Assembly (NCBI GenBank): GCA_963745175.1
Contig: CAVUWK010000003.1
Coordinates: 102,598 to 166,597, forward strand
Origin: Bog-473 sp963745175
Lineage (GTDB): Bacteria; Actinomycetota; Acidimicrobiia; Acidimicrobiales; RAAP-2
Length of the DNA stretch: 64,000 nt
Direction of reading: 5' to 3'
In this document: positions 9,007-19,454 of the stretch, in pieces
Layout of the letters: each line of letters opens with the position of its first letter
Position numbering within the stretch: position 1 is the stretch's first letter
Position numbers and translations under genes: made by a program
The notes under the pieces: generated by a model
The model's database searches: none
The model's input: only the letters and a program-made list of their open reading frames with translations
What the model was told of the DNA's origin: nothing

Positions 9007-9675
9007 CTACGCGGCGGGCACCTCTGACGGCGACCGCCGGGTCGGGACGGCGGTCGGGCCGAGCGACGAGTGGGCCATGAGGATGTAGCCGGACGCCAGC
9101 ATCACGTAGACGAGGTCCAGCAGCAACGCCAGGGTGCCGCTGCGGCTCGAGCCGAAGCTGCCGAAGACGCCGGGCGCGATCAACGCGAAGACCAGGTAGA
9201 CGGAGACGGCCAGCGAGAAGATCAGCTGCAGCAGGTAGATGAAGCTGACGACGCCGGCATAGGACTGCATGCACCGGAGGTTGGGTCCCGTCAACGGGCC
9301 GTCACCCCGGGCGACCTCGATGCCGCGGCCGAGATGCAGCAACAGCACGGCGCCGAACAGGACGACGAGCAGGCCACCGATCACGACCGAGCGCGCGATG
9401 GAGTTCGTCAACGGCACGACGTGCGGGGCGATCACCGAGAAGATCGACGTGACGATCACCACCGAGCCGGCGAAAGTGAGCTGGAGCGTCACGAAGCTCA
9501 TGCCGAAGAGGTAGACGCTGTGGGAGCGCTGCCCCCGCTGGTCCGGCTCGGCCCGGTTCGCCACGATGAGGATGATCGGGACCAACAAGATCAGGGAAAA
9601 GAGCGCGATGAAGATCGCAACGAAAGCGACGATCCCCCCGGCGAGGCCCGCGAACTGGCCTGGAAGCGTGGTCAT
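9007..9675 (-). CDS. Hypothetical membrane protein, five predicted helices
   Basis: 222 residues, five long hydrophobic segments at about 12-37, 52-80, 90-115, 138-165 and 178-200, and a short cytoplasmic tail. I recognise no family and see no catalytic or transport motif. GGGGG precedes the ATG by six bases. Convergent with the dioxygenase gene; divergent from the amidohydrolase, with a 174-bp shared upstream region. Confidence 0.7.
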   Translation of the reverse strand: MTTLPGQFAGLAGGIVAFVAIFIALFSLILLVPIILIVANRAEPDQRGQRSHSVYLFGMSFVTLQLTFAGSVVIVTSIFSVIAPHVVPLTNSIARSVVIGGLLVVLFGAVLLLHLGRGIEVARGDGPLTGPNLRCMQSYAGVVSFIYLLQLIFSLAVSVYLVFALIAPGVFGSFGSSRSGTLALLLDLVYVMLASGYILMAHSSLGPTAVPTRRSPSEVPAA

Positions 9676-9849
9676 GACCGACCCCCTGTTCTGGCCCCCT
9701 TCGGGCGCCCTTTCGCACGGTAGGCCGTCGCCCGCTGCGAAAGGCGGATGCTTCCCCGGCGCCCGCTTTCTGCCGTCTTCTCAGGCCGAATTGAGAAAGC
9801 ACCCAGCGAAAATCTCCAAATGTTGAGGGGCCGGGCGTAACCTCCCGGC

Positions 9850-11409
9850 ATGGCTGGCATCGGCCCGTTCTCCCGTCGCCTCCGCGACCGCCCCGACGAC
9901 CAGCTGCCGCTTCGCGCCGGGCCCGTCTCCAACGGTGAGTTCGTCCCCGCCGCCGAGGGGGAGCGCGACCGAAGCGTCAACGAGCTGATCCGCGCTTCCA
10001 TCGACGACGCGGCGCGCCGGACCGGGGTAGACCGGCGTCGCTTCCTGCAGGGGGCGGGGGCCGTGGCGGCCTCCCTCGCCGTCTTCGAGTTCGCCGGCTG
10101 TGCCTCTCCGCCGGTGTCGCACCCGCAGGCGGCGTCCCACCCCGGGGGGAAAGGCGGAAAGTTCAACGTCCCGCCCCCCGAGGACACGGCCGCCTGCCAG
10201 GACGCCTTGACCGGATCCGAGTTCATCTTCGACGTCCACACGCACCACGTGATCCCGAACGGCCCCTGGGTCGACGACGCCCCGGAGACGACCTCGCTGG
10301 TGCTCTCCATGCTCCCGGCCGGCTGCACCGACAGCAACCAGCTCGACTGCGTGGACCGGGCCAGCTACCTGCACGACCTCTTCCTGGCCAGCGACACCAC
10401 CGTGGCGATCCTCACCGACGTTCCGAACTCGGGCCCGTCCAACGCCCCGATCCCGTTCCCCGATGCGCTCAGCACCCAGCAGATCACGACTTCCCTCGCC
10501 GGCGGGGGCGCCAGCCGGCTCCTGGTGGAGAACATCATCGCCCCCAACGTGGGGCCGGTGGACGTGACCCTCGAGGAGATGTCGCACGCCCTGGCGACCG
10601 GTCCGCCGGCCGCGTTCAAGGTGTACACGGCGTGGAGCCCGACCGGCCAGGGCTACTCGTTGGAGGACCCGGCCATCGGGCTCCCCACCGTCCAGCACGC
10701 GCAGGACCTCGGGGTGAGGGTCTTCGTCGCTCACAAGGGTCTGCCTCTGGTGAACTTCGACCCGGCCTTCAACCACCCCGACGACATCGTGGCCGTGTCG
10801 CGCCAGTTCCCCGACATGCAGTTCGTCGTGTACCACGCGGCCTGGGACCCCTCCCACGTGGAAGGCCCCTACGACCCCACCGCCACCATCGGTATCGACA
10901 CCTTGCTGGCCTCGCTGGACCGCCACGCCGTGCCGCCCAACGACAACGTGTGGGTGGACATCGCCACCCTGTGGCGCCAGCTGCTCACGACGCCCGACCA
11001 GGCCGCCCACGCCCTGGGGAAGCTGCTCAGCCGTGTCGGCACGGAGCGCGTCCTGTGGGGCACCGACGCCATCTGGTATGGGAGCCCCGAGCCCCAGATC
11101 ATGGCCATGCGCACCTTCGAGATCACGCCGCAGTTCCAGGACGTCTACCAGTACCCGGCGCTGACCGCCGAGGTGAAGGCCGGGCTGTTCGGCCTCAACG
11201 CCGCCAAGCTCTTCACGGTCGATCCGACGGCGACGCGGTGCGGGCTGACCCAAGATCCGCTCACCGCCAACATCTCCGAGGCCGCCTTTCTACGCGACGA
11301 GGGCGCGTCTGCCCTCGGCCTGGTCCGCGGACGGCCCGACGACGCGCCGCCAGATGCTCGACTGGCTCGGCTCGTCTGCCACGAACTGGGTGCCGTTCTG
11401 AGACTCTGA
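9850..11409 (+). CDS. Tat-exported amidohydrolase-family protein, probable frameshift at the 3' end
   Basis: About 519 residues. A twin-arginine signal RRRFLQGAGAVAASLAVFEF (62-81) ends in AGC, so it may be a lipoprotein. The mature part is a TIM-barrel metal-dependent hydrolase (Amidohydrolase_2 type): metal motif FDVHTHH, later VVYHAAWDP and LWGTDAIWYG with the conserved Asp. As read it ends at 11409 with an Arg/Leu-rich tail. Removing one G near 11330 gives TRRQMLDWLGSSATNWVPF ending at 11401, which is the more natural C-terminus, so a one-base insertion is likely. Substrate unknown. Confidence 0.82.
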   Translation: MAGIGPFSRRLRDRPDDQLPLRAGPVSNGEFVPAAEGERDRSVNELIRASIDDAARRTGVDRRRFLQGAGAVAASLAVFEFAGCASPPVSHPQAASHPGGKGGKFNVPPPEDTAACQDALTGSEFIFDVHTHHVIPNGPWVDDAPETTSLVLSMLPAGCTDSNQLDCVDRASYLHDLFLASDTTVAILTDVPNSGPSNAPIPFPDALSTQQITTSLAGGGASRLLVENIIAPNVGPVDVTLEEMSHALATGPPAAFKVYTAWSPTGQGYSLEDPAIGLPTVQHAQDLGVRVFVAHKGLPLVNFDPAFNHPDDIVAVSRQFPDMQFVVYHAAWDPSHVEGPYDPTATIGIDTLLASLDRHAVPPNDNVWVDIATLWRQLLTTPDQAAHALGKLLSRVGTERVLWGTDAIWYGSPEPQIMAMRTFEITPQFQDVYQYPALTAEVKAGLFGLNAAKLFTVDPTATRCGLTQDPLTANISEAAFLRDEGASALGLVRGRPDDAPPDARLARLVCHELGAVLRL

Positions 11410-11447
11410 GAGCACCCCTCGCCGTCGTCGAGCCCTACGATGCGCCG

Positions 11448-12110
11448 ATGGCGCTGATGACGACCGTGTCCGAGCGCTCACGCAACGTGCGGGCCGCCGT
11501 ACGCGTCGGGAGTGCGGCCGCGCTCGGTGTGGTCGTCGGCGTGGTCACGTCGGGGTTCACGTCGTGGCAGGCGTCCATGCTCGTCGGCTGGGACGCGGGC
11601 ACCTTGTTCCTCTTGCTGTGGATCTGGGTGGCGGTGCTGGGGCTGGACGCCACCGAGAGCAGGTCCCACGCCGGCCGTGAAGACACGAGCATCCATCTTT
11701 CCGAATTGATCATCCTTGTTTCCGGTGTGGCACTCCTGGCGGCGGTGGCGCTCGTCCTGGTCAAGGCCGGCAACGCGACCGGCGGGACCAAGGCCTGGCT
11801 GATCGCTCTCGGCGTGGTGAGCGTCGCGTTGACGTGGGCATTGGTGCACACCGTGTTCACATTGCGCTATGCGCGGACCTACTACCGCGCGCCCGTCGGG
11901 GGAATCGATTTCAACGAGGACGATCCGCCGACCTATCTGGACTTTGCCTACCTCGCGCTGACCATCGGGATGACCTTTCAGGTGTCCGACACCAATCTCA
12001 CGACCAAGAACATCCGCAGGGTCGCTCTCGTCCACGCCCTTCTCTCGTACCTGTACGGAGCGGTGATCATCGCCCTCGTCATCAACGTGGTCTCCAGCCT
12101 CCTGCATTGA
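11448..12110 (+). CDS. DUF1345-like membrane protein
   Basis: 220 residues with five or six hydrophobic segments (about 20-38, 46-64, 86-107, 117-140, 165-180 and 195-218). The stretch DPPTYLDFAYLALTIGMTFQ followed by VSDTNLT matches the conserved core I associate with DUF1345 proteins. Function unknown. It stands 38 bases after the amidohydrolase and could be cotranscribed. Confidence 0.75.
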   Translation: MALMTTVSERSRNVRAAVRVGSAAALGVVVGVVTSGFTSWQASMLVGWDAGTLFLLLWIWVAVLGLDATESRSHAGREDTSIHLSELIILVSGVALLAAVALVLVKAGNATGGTKAWLIALGVVSVALTWALVHTVFTLRYARTYYRAPVGGIDFNEDDPPTYLDFAYLALTIGMTFQVSDTNLTTKNIRRVALVHALLSYLYGAVIIALVINVVSSLLH

Positions 12111-12159
12111 GGCTCGGCCCGGCTCTGGGAGCGACGCCGGCTCGGTGCCAGAATGCCCC

Positions 12160-13236
12160 ATGGCAGAGAACAAGAGGGTCGTCGTCTGGGGCACGGGTTT
12201 CGTCGGGAAGATGGTGATCCCCGAGGTGCTGCGCCACCCGAACTTCGAGCTGATCGGGGTCGGGGTGCACGACAAGGACAAGGTCGGCCAGGACGTGGGC
12301 GACATCTGCGGCATCCCGCTGACCGGCCTCCTCGCCACCGACGACCTCGATGCGCTGATCGCCCTCCGCCCCGACGCCCTGGTGCACTACGGGCCCACCG
12401 CCGGCCAGGCCGACGCCAACATCGGCGGAATGGGCGCCTTCCTCCGCGCCGGCATCGACGTCTGCTCGACGGCCATGACGCCGTGGGTCTGGCCCTACAT
12501 GAAGCAGAACCCGCCCTCGTGGATCGATCCCATCACCGAGGCCTGCGCCGAGGGCGGCGCCACCTGCTTCACCACGGGCATCGACCCCGGCTTCGCCAAC
12601 GACCTCTTTCCCATGACGCTGATGGGACTGTGCGCCGAGGTGAAGAAGGTCAAGGCCCTCGAGATCCTCGATTACCTCAATTACACCGGTGCCTACGAGG
12701 ACGAGATGGGGATCGGGCGCCCCCCCGAGTTCACGCCCCTCCTCGAGCACACCGACATCCTCGTGATGTCCTGGGGCGGCACCGTGCCGATGATGGCCCA
12801 TGCCGTGGGCATCGAGCTCGATGGCATCACCACCACCTGGGACAAGTGGGTCACCGACGCCCCCATCATCACCGCCAAGGGCGTGATCAACCCCGGGGAG
12901 GTGGCGGCCATCCACTTCACCATCAACGGGATGTACAAGGGTGAGCCCCGGATCTGCCTGGAGCACATCAACCGGGTCGGGACCGACGCCGCGCCCGACT
13001 GGCCCCGGGGCACGCAGGACGACGTCTACCGGGTGGAGATCGAGGGCACGCCGTCCATCACCCAGGAGACCGCGTTCCGCTTCACCGACGGCTCCGGGCG
13101 CGACGCAGCGGCCGCCGGCTGCCTGGCCACCGGGCTCCGGGCCCTCAACGCCGTGCCTGCCGTCAACGATCTGCCGTCCGGGTGGGCCACCGCCCTGGAT
13201 CTGCCGCTCATCCCCGGGGCGGGGACCATCCGTTAG
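12160..13236 (+). CDS. Dihydrodipicolinate reductase-like (DapB N-fold) NAD(P)-dependent dehydrogenase
   Basis: 358 residues from ATG 12160 (an ATG at 12145 is possible). N-terminal Rossmann motif VVVWGTGFVGKMVI. The rest matches the group annotated as dihydrodipicolinate reductase in mycobacteria and relatives, which is longer than true DapB and resembles 2,4-diaminopentanoate dehydrogenase. The true lysine-pathway role is unlikely; members usually sit among lipid or steroid catabolism genes. The C-terminal motif ALDLPLIPG recurs as an isolated fragment near 27.7 kb. Confidence 0.8.
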   Translation: MAENKRVVVWGTGFVGKMVIPEVLRHPNFELIGVGVHDKDKVGQDVGDICGIPLTGLLATDDLDALIALRPDALVHYGPTAGQADANIGGMGAFLRAGIDVCSTAMTPWVWPYMKQNPPSWIDPITEACAEGGATCFTTGIDPGFANDLFPMTLMGLCAEVKKVKALEILDYLNYTGAYEDEMGIGRPPEFTPLLEHTDILVMSWGGTVPMMAHAVGIELDGITTTWDKWVTDAPIITAKGVINPGEVAAIHFTINGMYKGEPRICLEHINRVGTDAAPDWPRGTQDDVYRVEIEGTPSITQETAFRFTDGSGRDAAAAGCLATGLRALNAVPAVNDLPSGWATALDLPLIPGAGTIR

Positions 13237-13420
13237 GGATCCTGAGTCCGGCTCGAGTTCCCGCGTGACCGATGGACCGCGCTCATGCCACGCGCCCAAC
13301 GAGCCGATATTGGCGGGTGGAGGCGGACCAGAATGATGGCGGACCGGAAATGACGCCGTACCGCGTCCTGCGTCGTGCATCCGCGCCGGCTGAGCCCACC
13401 TTGTATTCCGGTCACACAGC

Positions 13421-13984
13421 ATGAGCCAAGACCCGCCTGAGCATGCCCTCGACGAAGCCCTCGACGAAGCCCGCCGGGGGGAGGAGCAGGGGGTCGTCGC
13501 GCTCTTTCGAGCCTTCCAGCCCGGCCTCGTCGGGTACCTCCGCCATCGGGCGCCCGGGATGGAGGAGGACCTCGCATCCGAGGCCTGGGCGGGCGCGGCC
13601 GGCCTGCTGCCACGTTTCGAGGGCAACGCCCGGGCCTTCCGGGCCCTCCTCTTCACACTGGCCCGGCGGCGGACCATCGACCATTACCGCAGGTCCGGCC
13701 GGGCGCCCTCGGTCGTGGAGCTCACCGAAGCCGAGGAGGCGCACGACGGAGCCGACCTCGAGACGGCCGTGATCTCGGACCTCTCGGGCCAGGATGCCAT
13801 CGAGGCCCTGGTCAAGGGCCTGTCCACGGTGCAGGCGGACGTGATCCTCCTGCGGGTGGTCGGTGACCTGAGCGTCGAGGAGGTCGCCGAGATCCTGGGA
13901 CGGACCCCCGGTTCGGTGCGGGTGATCCAGCACCGGGCGCTCCAACGCCTCGCCAAGAGATTCAAGAAAGTTGTAACGCCGTGA
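13421..13984 (+). CDS. ECF-type RNA polymerase sigma factor
   Basis: 187 residues. Region 2 is at about 25-95 (AFRALLFTLARRRTIDHYRR) and region 4 at about 130-180, with HTH LSVEEVAEILGRTPGSVRVI. No N- or C-terminal extension. The stop overlaps the GTG of the next gene by four bases (GTGA), the usual arrangement for sigma and its anti-sigma regulator. A 184-bp upstream gap probably carries an autoregulated promoter; I could not pick it with confidence. Confidence 0.92.
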   Translation: MSQDPPEHALDEALDEARRGEEQGVVALFRAFQPGLVGYLRHRAPGMEEDLASEAWAGAAGLLPRFEGNARAFRALLFTLARRRTIDHYRRSGRAPSVVELTEAEEAHDGADLETAVISDLSGQDAIEALVKGLSTVQADVILLRVVGDLSVEEVAEILGRTPGSVRVIQHRALQRLAKRFKKVVTP

Positions 13985-15018
13985 GTCCCCCGGACGATTT
14001 CACCGACGAGGTGTTTGGTTCTCAGGTTGGGGTGGAGGTAGATGCCCTCTTGGAGGGGCGGGTGGAGCCGGGGGAGGCTCCACCCGCACTTCAGGAAGTG
14101 GCCACGCTCGTTCTCGCCGCCAGGTCCCTCCACGCCAATGGGGGCCTGGCGGGTGAGAACCCTGTCGTCTGTGCATTCGTCGAGACCGTTCGCGCCCCGC
14201 TCGCCACGGTTGCTCCAATCTCCACGGGCACATCCCTGGGCGCGCGTCGGTCTGCTGGACGCGTCTCTGCCAAAGTCGCCGGTGCTGCTGCCGTCCTGGC
14301 TCTCGGCGGCGCAACGGCCGCCGCAGCAACGGGGTCCCTGCCGGGATCGGTCCAAGGGGCTGTCTCCCGAAACCTCTCGCACATCGGCATCCACGTACCG
14401 GATCCCCAGACGGGCACGAGCGCGCCAGGCGCCGCTTCGAATGCCGGTGAAGGGCATGCCGGTGAAGGGCACAGTGCCGCGCTGACCGCGCCGAGCACGA
14501 CGGCGAGCGAGTACGGGCTGTGCACGGCGTACTTCGCGCCCGATGGGCGGTCGTCGACCAACACAACCAGGGGATCAGCTCTGTCGTCGGTGGCGTTCTC
14601 CCGGTTGACGGCAGCGGCGACCGCAAAGGGCGAGACAGTTCAAGCGTTCTGCGCGTCGATCCCCAAGCCTGGCGCGAGCACGAGTACGAGCACGGGCTCG
14701 GGCTCGGACAGCACCAACACCGCATCGGGCGGCATCTCGTCGACAGATAACGGTGGGAAGCCCGCCACGAATCCGGCCGGCAAGACACCGGGCCCGCCGG
14801 CCACCACTCCCGCCGGGAACACGCCGGGCGGTCCCCCTTCCACGAACCCAGCTGGCAACACGCCGGGGTCGTCCGACACCAATCCAGCCGGCAACACGCC
14901 GGGGCCGCCAGCCACGAACCCGGCCGGAAAGACGCCGGGTCCGCCCGCCACGAATCCGGCCGGCAAGACGCCGGGGAGCAACGGGAACGGGCAGTCCGGG
15001 AGTCACACGGCCAACTAG
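13981..15018 (+). CDS. Probable anti-sigma factor: single-pass membrane protein with extracellular NPAGKTPG repeats
   Basis: 345 residues. A cytoplasmic N-terminal domain (1-95) is followed by one membrane helix (VAGAAAVLALGGATAAAATG, about 97-116). The outside portion is Ser/Thr/Gly-rich and ends in six imperfect 12-13 residue units of the form TNPAGKTPGPPA. Assigned as anti-sigma because it is translationally coupled to the ECF gene and has the right topology; the N-terminal domain lacks the HxxxCxxC zinc motif. The tail resembles wall-spanning or mucin-like linkers. Anti-sigma activity is inference. Confidence 0.68.
   Translation: MSPPDDFTDEVFGSQVGVEVDALLEGRVEPGEAPPALQEVATLVLAARSLHANGGLAGENPVVCAFVETVRAPLATVAPISTGTSLGARRSAGRVSAKVAGAAAVLALGGATAAAATGSLPGSVQGAVSRNLSHIGIHVPDPQTGTSAPGAASNAGEGHAGEGHSAALTAPSTTASEYGLCTAYFAPDGRSSTNTTRGSALSSVAFSRLTAAATAKGETVQAFCASIPKPGASTSTSTGSGSDSTNTASGGISSTDNGGKPATNPAGKTPGPPATTPAGNTPGGPPSTNPAGNTPGSSDTNPAGNTPGPPATNPAGKTPGPPATNPAGKTPGSNGNGQSGSHTAN
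14755..14980 (+). repeat. In-frame tandem repeat, about 36-39 bp, six units
   Basis: Tandem DNA repeat inside the probable anti-sigma gene. Units begin with variants of ACGAATCCGGCCGGCAAGAC and encode T-N/T-P-A-G-K/N-T-P-G followed by three or four variable residues. Units diverge at synonymous and a few replacement sites, so it is a translated repeat and not a CRISPR array. Copy number may be polymorphic between strains or collapsed in assembly. Confidence 0.8.
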
Positions 15019-15174
15019 CGCCAGGTGCTCTCGCAGCCTTCTGCGGCTTCGCTCCGGTAGTCCGTCCGAGACCTGGGTCGTCGCTCCGAGTCACCGCATG
15101 TCAGGGAGTGTCCATCGTTCGTGGTTCCGTGAACGTTGAACGATCGGTGTCACACCGTCGGGCATCATGCAGGG

Positions 15175-18100
15175 GTGCGCGTGCTCCACTCTGCCTGGCT
15201 GAGCGATGCCGAGCGCCTCGTCGTGTGGGCCGAGGACGGGGCTGGGCCCCGCACGGTCGCACCACGCCGCGGCCGGCCACCCCGGCACCGGCGCCCGGTC
15301 GCGCACCCGTTCGTCCTCGGCCACGACGGGATCCGCCTCGCTGCCGCCGAGGTAGGAGGCGTCGAGGCTGACGACCTGATCGTCAAGGCGGACGAGGTCG
15401 AGCTCATCCTGCGACTGCCCGGCAGCGCGGCCGGCCCCACCGCGTCTCCGCTGGTCGAGGACGAGCCCGTACCCCCCGACGGCCCGGGTTTGCCATCGTC
15501 ACCGCGGTGGGGCGAGCCCCTGCCGGAGTGGACGACGCCGGGACTTGCCCTCGAACCGGGCGACGCGGCGCGTCTGGCCCTCGCCCTCTGCGCAGCGGAC
15601 CCGTGGACCGCTGTCGTCACGGGGGAGTCGAATGTCGCCCTCGCCACGGACCTCCGTTTCGCAGGGCGGGCCGCCGACCTGGCGCTCGAGTTGATCACAA
15701 GGGGTCGCATCCTGCCCGATCTCGAGCTCACGACGACCGGCCGTCGTGCCCGGTGGCGTCCGCTGATCGACCGCAACGACCGTGGGCGCATTGAGGCCTT
15801 GTGCTGGAACCTTCCGGCGTCCTTCATGTGTGCCGGCACGGCGCCGGACGCCCCGGCGCCGCCCGATGTCGTGCGCTCCTACATGTGGAGCGTGACTGAC
15901 GCACTGACGCGCCGCTTCATGGCCGATCTGCCTCCCGCCAAACCACTATCCGGTCGCCGGCGCCGTCCGCCGAGAGACGACGCCGTCGAGGCCTGGCTGT
16001 CCTCCCTGACCTCGCCGGAGGGCGCCGGCGGTGCGGTCGTCCGCGACAACCTCGACATATCCGCAGCCGAAGGTCGGTCGCTCGCCGAGGCGCTGCGGAC
16101 CTGGCACGCCACGGCGGACACGGCCGCCGAGGCGGTGCGGACCTGCTTCCGCATCCAACCCCCGGCTGTTGGCGACGAGAACGAGGGCGAGGAGGCCGGC
16201 GCGGACGACTGGCGGATCGAGTTCGCGCTCCAGGCGGTCGACGACCCCAGCCTGCTCGTCCCGGCCCCTGCCGTGTGGGCCGACGGCCCCGAACTCACCG
16301 CCTTGGAGCGTCACGTGGCGCACCCCGACGAGCATGCTCCTGCGCGGCCTCGGACTGGCGGCCCGGCTCGTCCCCTCGCTCGGCTCCGCGCTGGCCACGG
16401 CGACGCCCTCCGAGCAGGTGACCGACGCCGCCGGCGTGCTCACGTTCCTCCGCGACGGTGCACCGGTCCTGGAAGAGGCCGGCTTCGGGGTCCTGGCGCC
16501 TCCGTGGTGGCGCTCGGCCCGAGACGCGCCTGGGCCTTCGCCTCAAGGCCAAGACCCGCTCCGCCGGCGGGTCGCTCGGCCGCAGCCATCGGGCTGGAGG
16601 GCCTGTGCGACGTCCGTTGGGAGGTCGCACTCGGCGACGACACGATTGGAGCTCGCCGAGCTCCGTGCACTGGCGCGCCTCAAGCAGCCGCTGGTCCGGG
16701 TGCGGGGCCAGTGGGTGGAGCTGCGCGAGGGGGACATCGACGCCGCGATCGCCGCAGTCGGGAAGAAGGGCACCGCGACCCAGATGCCCGCCGGCGAGAT
16801 CCTGCGCGCCGCGCTCGGGCCTCGCTGCCGACCTCCGACGCCGACGCCGCCCTGCCCGTCACCGAGGTGGAGGCGGACGGCTGGCTCGGGCGACCTCCTG
16901 GCCGGGGCCGAGGACCGCCGACTGCAATCCCGGCCCACCCCGGACGGGTTCGCCGGGGAGCTCCGTCCCTACCAGGAGCGCGGCCTCGGCTGGCTGGCCT
17001 TCCTGGGCGACCTCGGTCTCGGGGCCTGCCTGGCCGACGACATGGGGCTCGGGAAGACGGCGCAGCTGCTCGCCCTGCTGGTCGACGAACGGACCGGCAG
17101 CCCTCGCTCGAGCGGCCCGACGCTCGTCCTGTGCCCGATGTCGCTCGTCGGCAACTGGCAGCGCGAGACGGAGCGGTTCGCCCCGGACCTGTCGGTGTAC
17201 GTCCACCACGGGCCCGACCGGCTCGACGGCAAGGCGTTCACCCGGCAGGCCAAGAAGGCGGACCTGGTGCTCTCGACCTACGGCCTCGCCGCGCCGTGAC
17301 CAGCAACTCCTCGCCACTGTCCCCTGGCGACGCCTGGTCCTCGACGAGGCGCAGCAGATCAAGAACAGCGCGGCCCGCACCACCCAGAGCGTGCGGGCCA
17401 TCCCGGCCGCGCGACGGATCGCCATGACCGGAACGCCGGTGGAGAACCGCCTGGCCGAGCTGTGGTCGATCATGCAGTTCCTCAACCCGGGCCTGCTCGG
17501 CTCGGAGAAGTCCTTCCGCGAACGTTTCGCCATCCCGATCGAGCGCGACTGGGCGACGACGAGGCCGCCGCCCACCTCCGCCGCATCACCGCACCGTTCG
17601 TGCTGCGCCGGTTGAAGACCGACCGGACGATCATCGCCGACCTCCCGGACAAGATCGAGATGAAGGAGTTCTGCACGCTCGACCCGCGAGCAGGCCACGC
17701 TCTACCAGGCGGTCGTCGACGACATGCTGGACCGGATCGACAACTCCGAAGGGATGGAGCGGCGCGGGCTGGTGCTCGCCACCATGATGAAGCTCAAGCA
17801 GGTGTGCAACCATCCGGCGCACTTCCTGGCCGACGGCTCCGCGCTGCCCGGCCGCTCGGGCAAGCTGACCCGCCTGGTCGAGGTGCTCGAAGAGGCGGTC
17901 CAGGAGGGCGACCGTGCCCTCGTGTTCACCCAGTTCACCGAGATGGGCGACATGCTCGAGCGCTACCTCCGTCGCCACCTGGCCTGCGACGTGCTCTGGC
18001 TCCACGGCGGGGTCGCCAAGAAGAAGCGCGACGCCATGGTCGAGCGCTTCCAGGGCGCCGACGGCCCGCCCGTGTTCCTCCTGTCCCTGAAGGCCGGGGG

Positions 18101-18398
18101 CACCGGGCTCAACCTCACCGCGGCGACGCACGTGGTGCACTTCGACCGCTGGTGGAACCCGGCCGTGGAGAACCAGGCCACGGACCGGGCCTTCCGTATC
18201 GGGCAGCAACGCAACGTGCAGGTGCGCAAATTCATCTGCGGGGGCACGCTCGAGGAGCGGATCGACGCCATGATCGAGGCCAAGCGCGCGCTGGCAGAGC
18301 GAATCGTCGGCTCGAGCGAAGGCTGGATCACCGAGATGTCGACCGAGCAGGTGCGCGAGGTCATCGCCCTGTCGGCCGACGCAGTGGGGGAGGACTGA
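15175..18398 (+). CDS. SNF2/RapA-family DEAD-like helicase, about nine frameshifts
   Basis: About 1,070 codons when the frames are joined. An N-terminal SNF2-associated domain (to about 16.9 kb) is followed by helicase motif I DDMGLGKTAQ (17.04 kb), Ia LVLCPMSLVGNWQ, II LDEAQQ (17.34 kb), III MTGTPVENRLAELWS, IV-V LVFTQFTEMGDML and LKAGGTGLNLT, and VI DRAFRIGQQRNVQV. Reading frame changes are needed near 16334, 16512, 16585, 16644, 16822, 16883, 17297, 17550 and 17688. The conserved protein sequence across the breaks suggests sequencing indels in GC-rich DNA. GTG 15175 is the likely start. It overlaps the SWIM gene by one base; the pair is common in actinobacteria. Confidence 0.85.
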
Positions 18399-19454
18399 TG
18401 CCGTCGCGGCGAGAACCCGAACGGCGGCCCGCTCGACGACGGCCCCGCCCGCCCACACCCGGCGGCGACGGCTGGTGGCCGCCGGCGTCCACCCCGATAG
18501 CGGTGGAGGGCGGCCTGCGGGCCCGCAGCCAGCGCGGCGCGATCGGGGACACCTGGTGGTCGCAACGCTTCATCGCGGTGCTCGAGTCCTTCGGGATCGG
18601 CGGCCGCCTCCAGCGCGGCAAGCGCTACGCCCGCACCGGTCAGGTGCTCTCCATGGAGATCGCGCCGGGGCAGGTGACGGCGTCGGTCCAGGGCTCGCGG
18701 ACCCGGCCGTACCGGGTCTTCATCGAGACGCGCGTCCCTCACGGGGACCGAGTGGGATGCCGTCGAGCGCGCCATGGCGTCGAACGCCGCCTTCGTGGCG
18801 CCGCTGCTGGCAGGCGAGATGCCCCACGAGATCGAGAAGGCGTTCGCCGGTTCGTCGGTCACTCTGTTTCCTGCATCTGCCGAAGACCTCGATGCCGCGT
18901 GCTCGTGCCCCGACTGGGAGAACCCGTGCAAGCACATCGCCGCCGTGTTCTTCCTCCTGGCTGAGGCGTTCGACGACGATCCCTTCCTGATCTTCGCCTG
19001 GCGCGGCCGCACCAAGGAGGAACTGCTCGCCAGTCTCCGGGCCCGGCGTCGGCGCGCCGAGCCCACCGACGGTGACGCCGGGCCCGAGTCGGTCGAGGAG
19101 GACGAGGATGGGGCGGTCGGACCGTTCGGCTGGCCCCAGGCCGGGGCCGAGCCGGATCCGACTCCCTGGTTGCCGCAAAGCGAGGAGTGGTGGGGAAGGC
19201 CCGCCGAGTTGGCTGCACTCGAGATCCGTCCCCGCCGGGCTGTCGCGCCGGACCTGGTGCTCCGCCAGCTCGACCCCGCGGCACTCGGTGACGAGGGCGG
19301 ACGGATCGTCGACGGGCTGCGTCCTCTGTACGAGGCGATCACGGGGGGCGCGGCGGCGCTCGCCCTCGGCGAGGAGTCAGAGAACTCGATGCCGACGCGG
19401 ACGAGACGGGCGCCGGGCGCCGGAGACGCAGGGAGGGACGGCATCCGATGGTGA
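18398..19454 (+). CDS. SWIM zinc-finger protein, one frameshift
   Basis: About 350 codons. The N-terminal region has WSQRFIAVLESFGIGGRLQR and GKRYARTGQVLSMEIAPGQV, typical of the SWIM proteins encoded beside SNF2 helicases. The SWIM motif CSCPDWENPCKHIAAVFF (CxC...CxH) sits near 18.9 kb. The frame must shift near 18735 (RVFIETR then MASNAAFVAPLLAGEMPHEI). The ATG overlaps the helicase stop by one base, so they are probably made together and act together on DNA; the precise function is unknown. Confidence 0.83.

Noticed and set aside
9781..11253. 490-codon open frame antisense to the amidohydrolase
   Set aside because: His/Gly/Val-rich shadow translation; the + frame has a Tat signal and metal motifs.
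14755..14980. Regular tandem repeats considered as a CRISPR array
   Set aside because: Repeats are contiguous, translated in frame and have no unique spacers; no cas genes are present.
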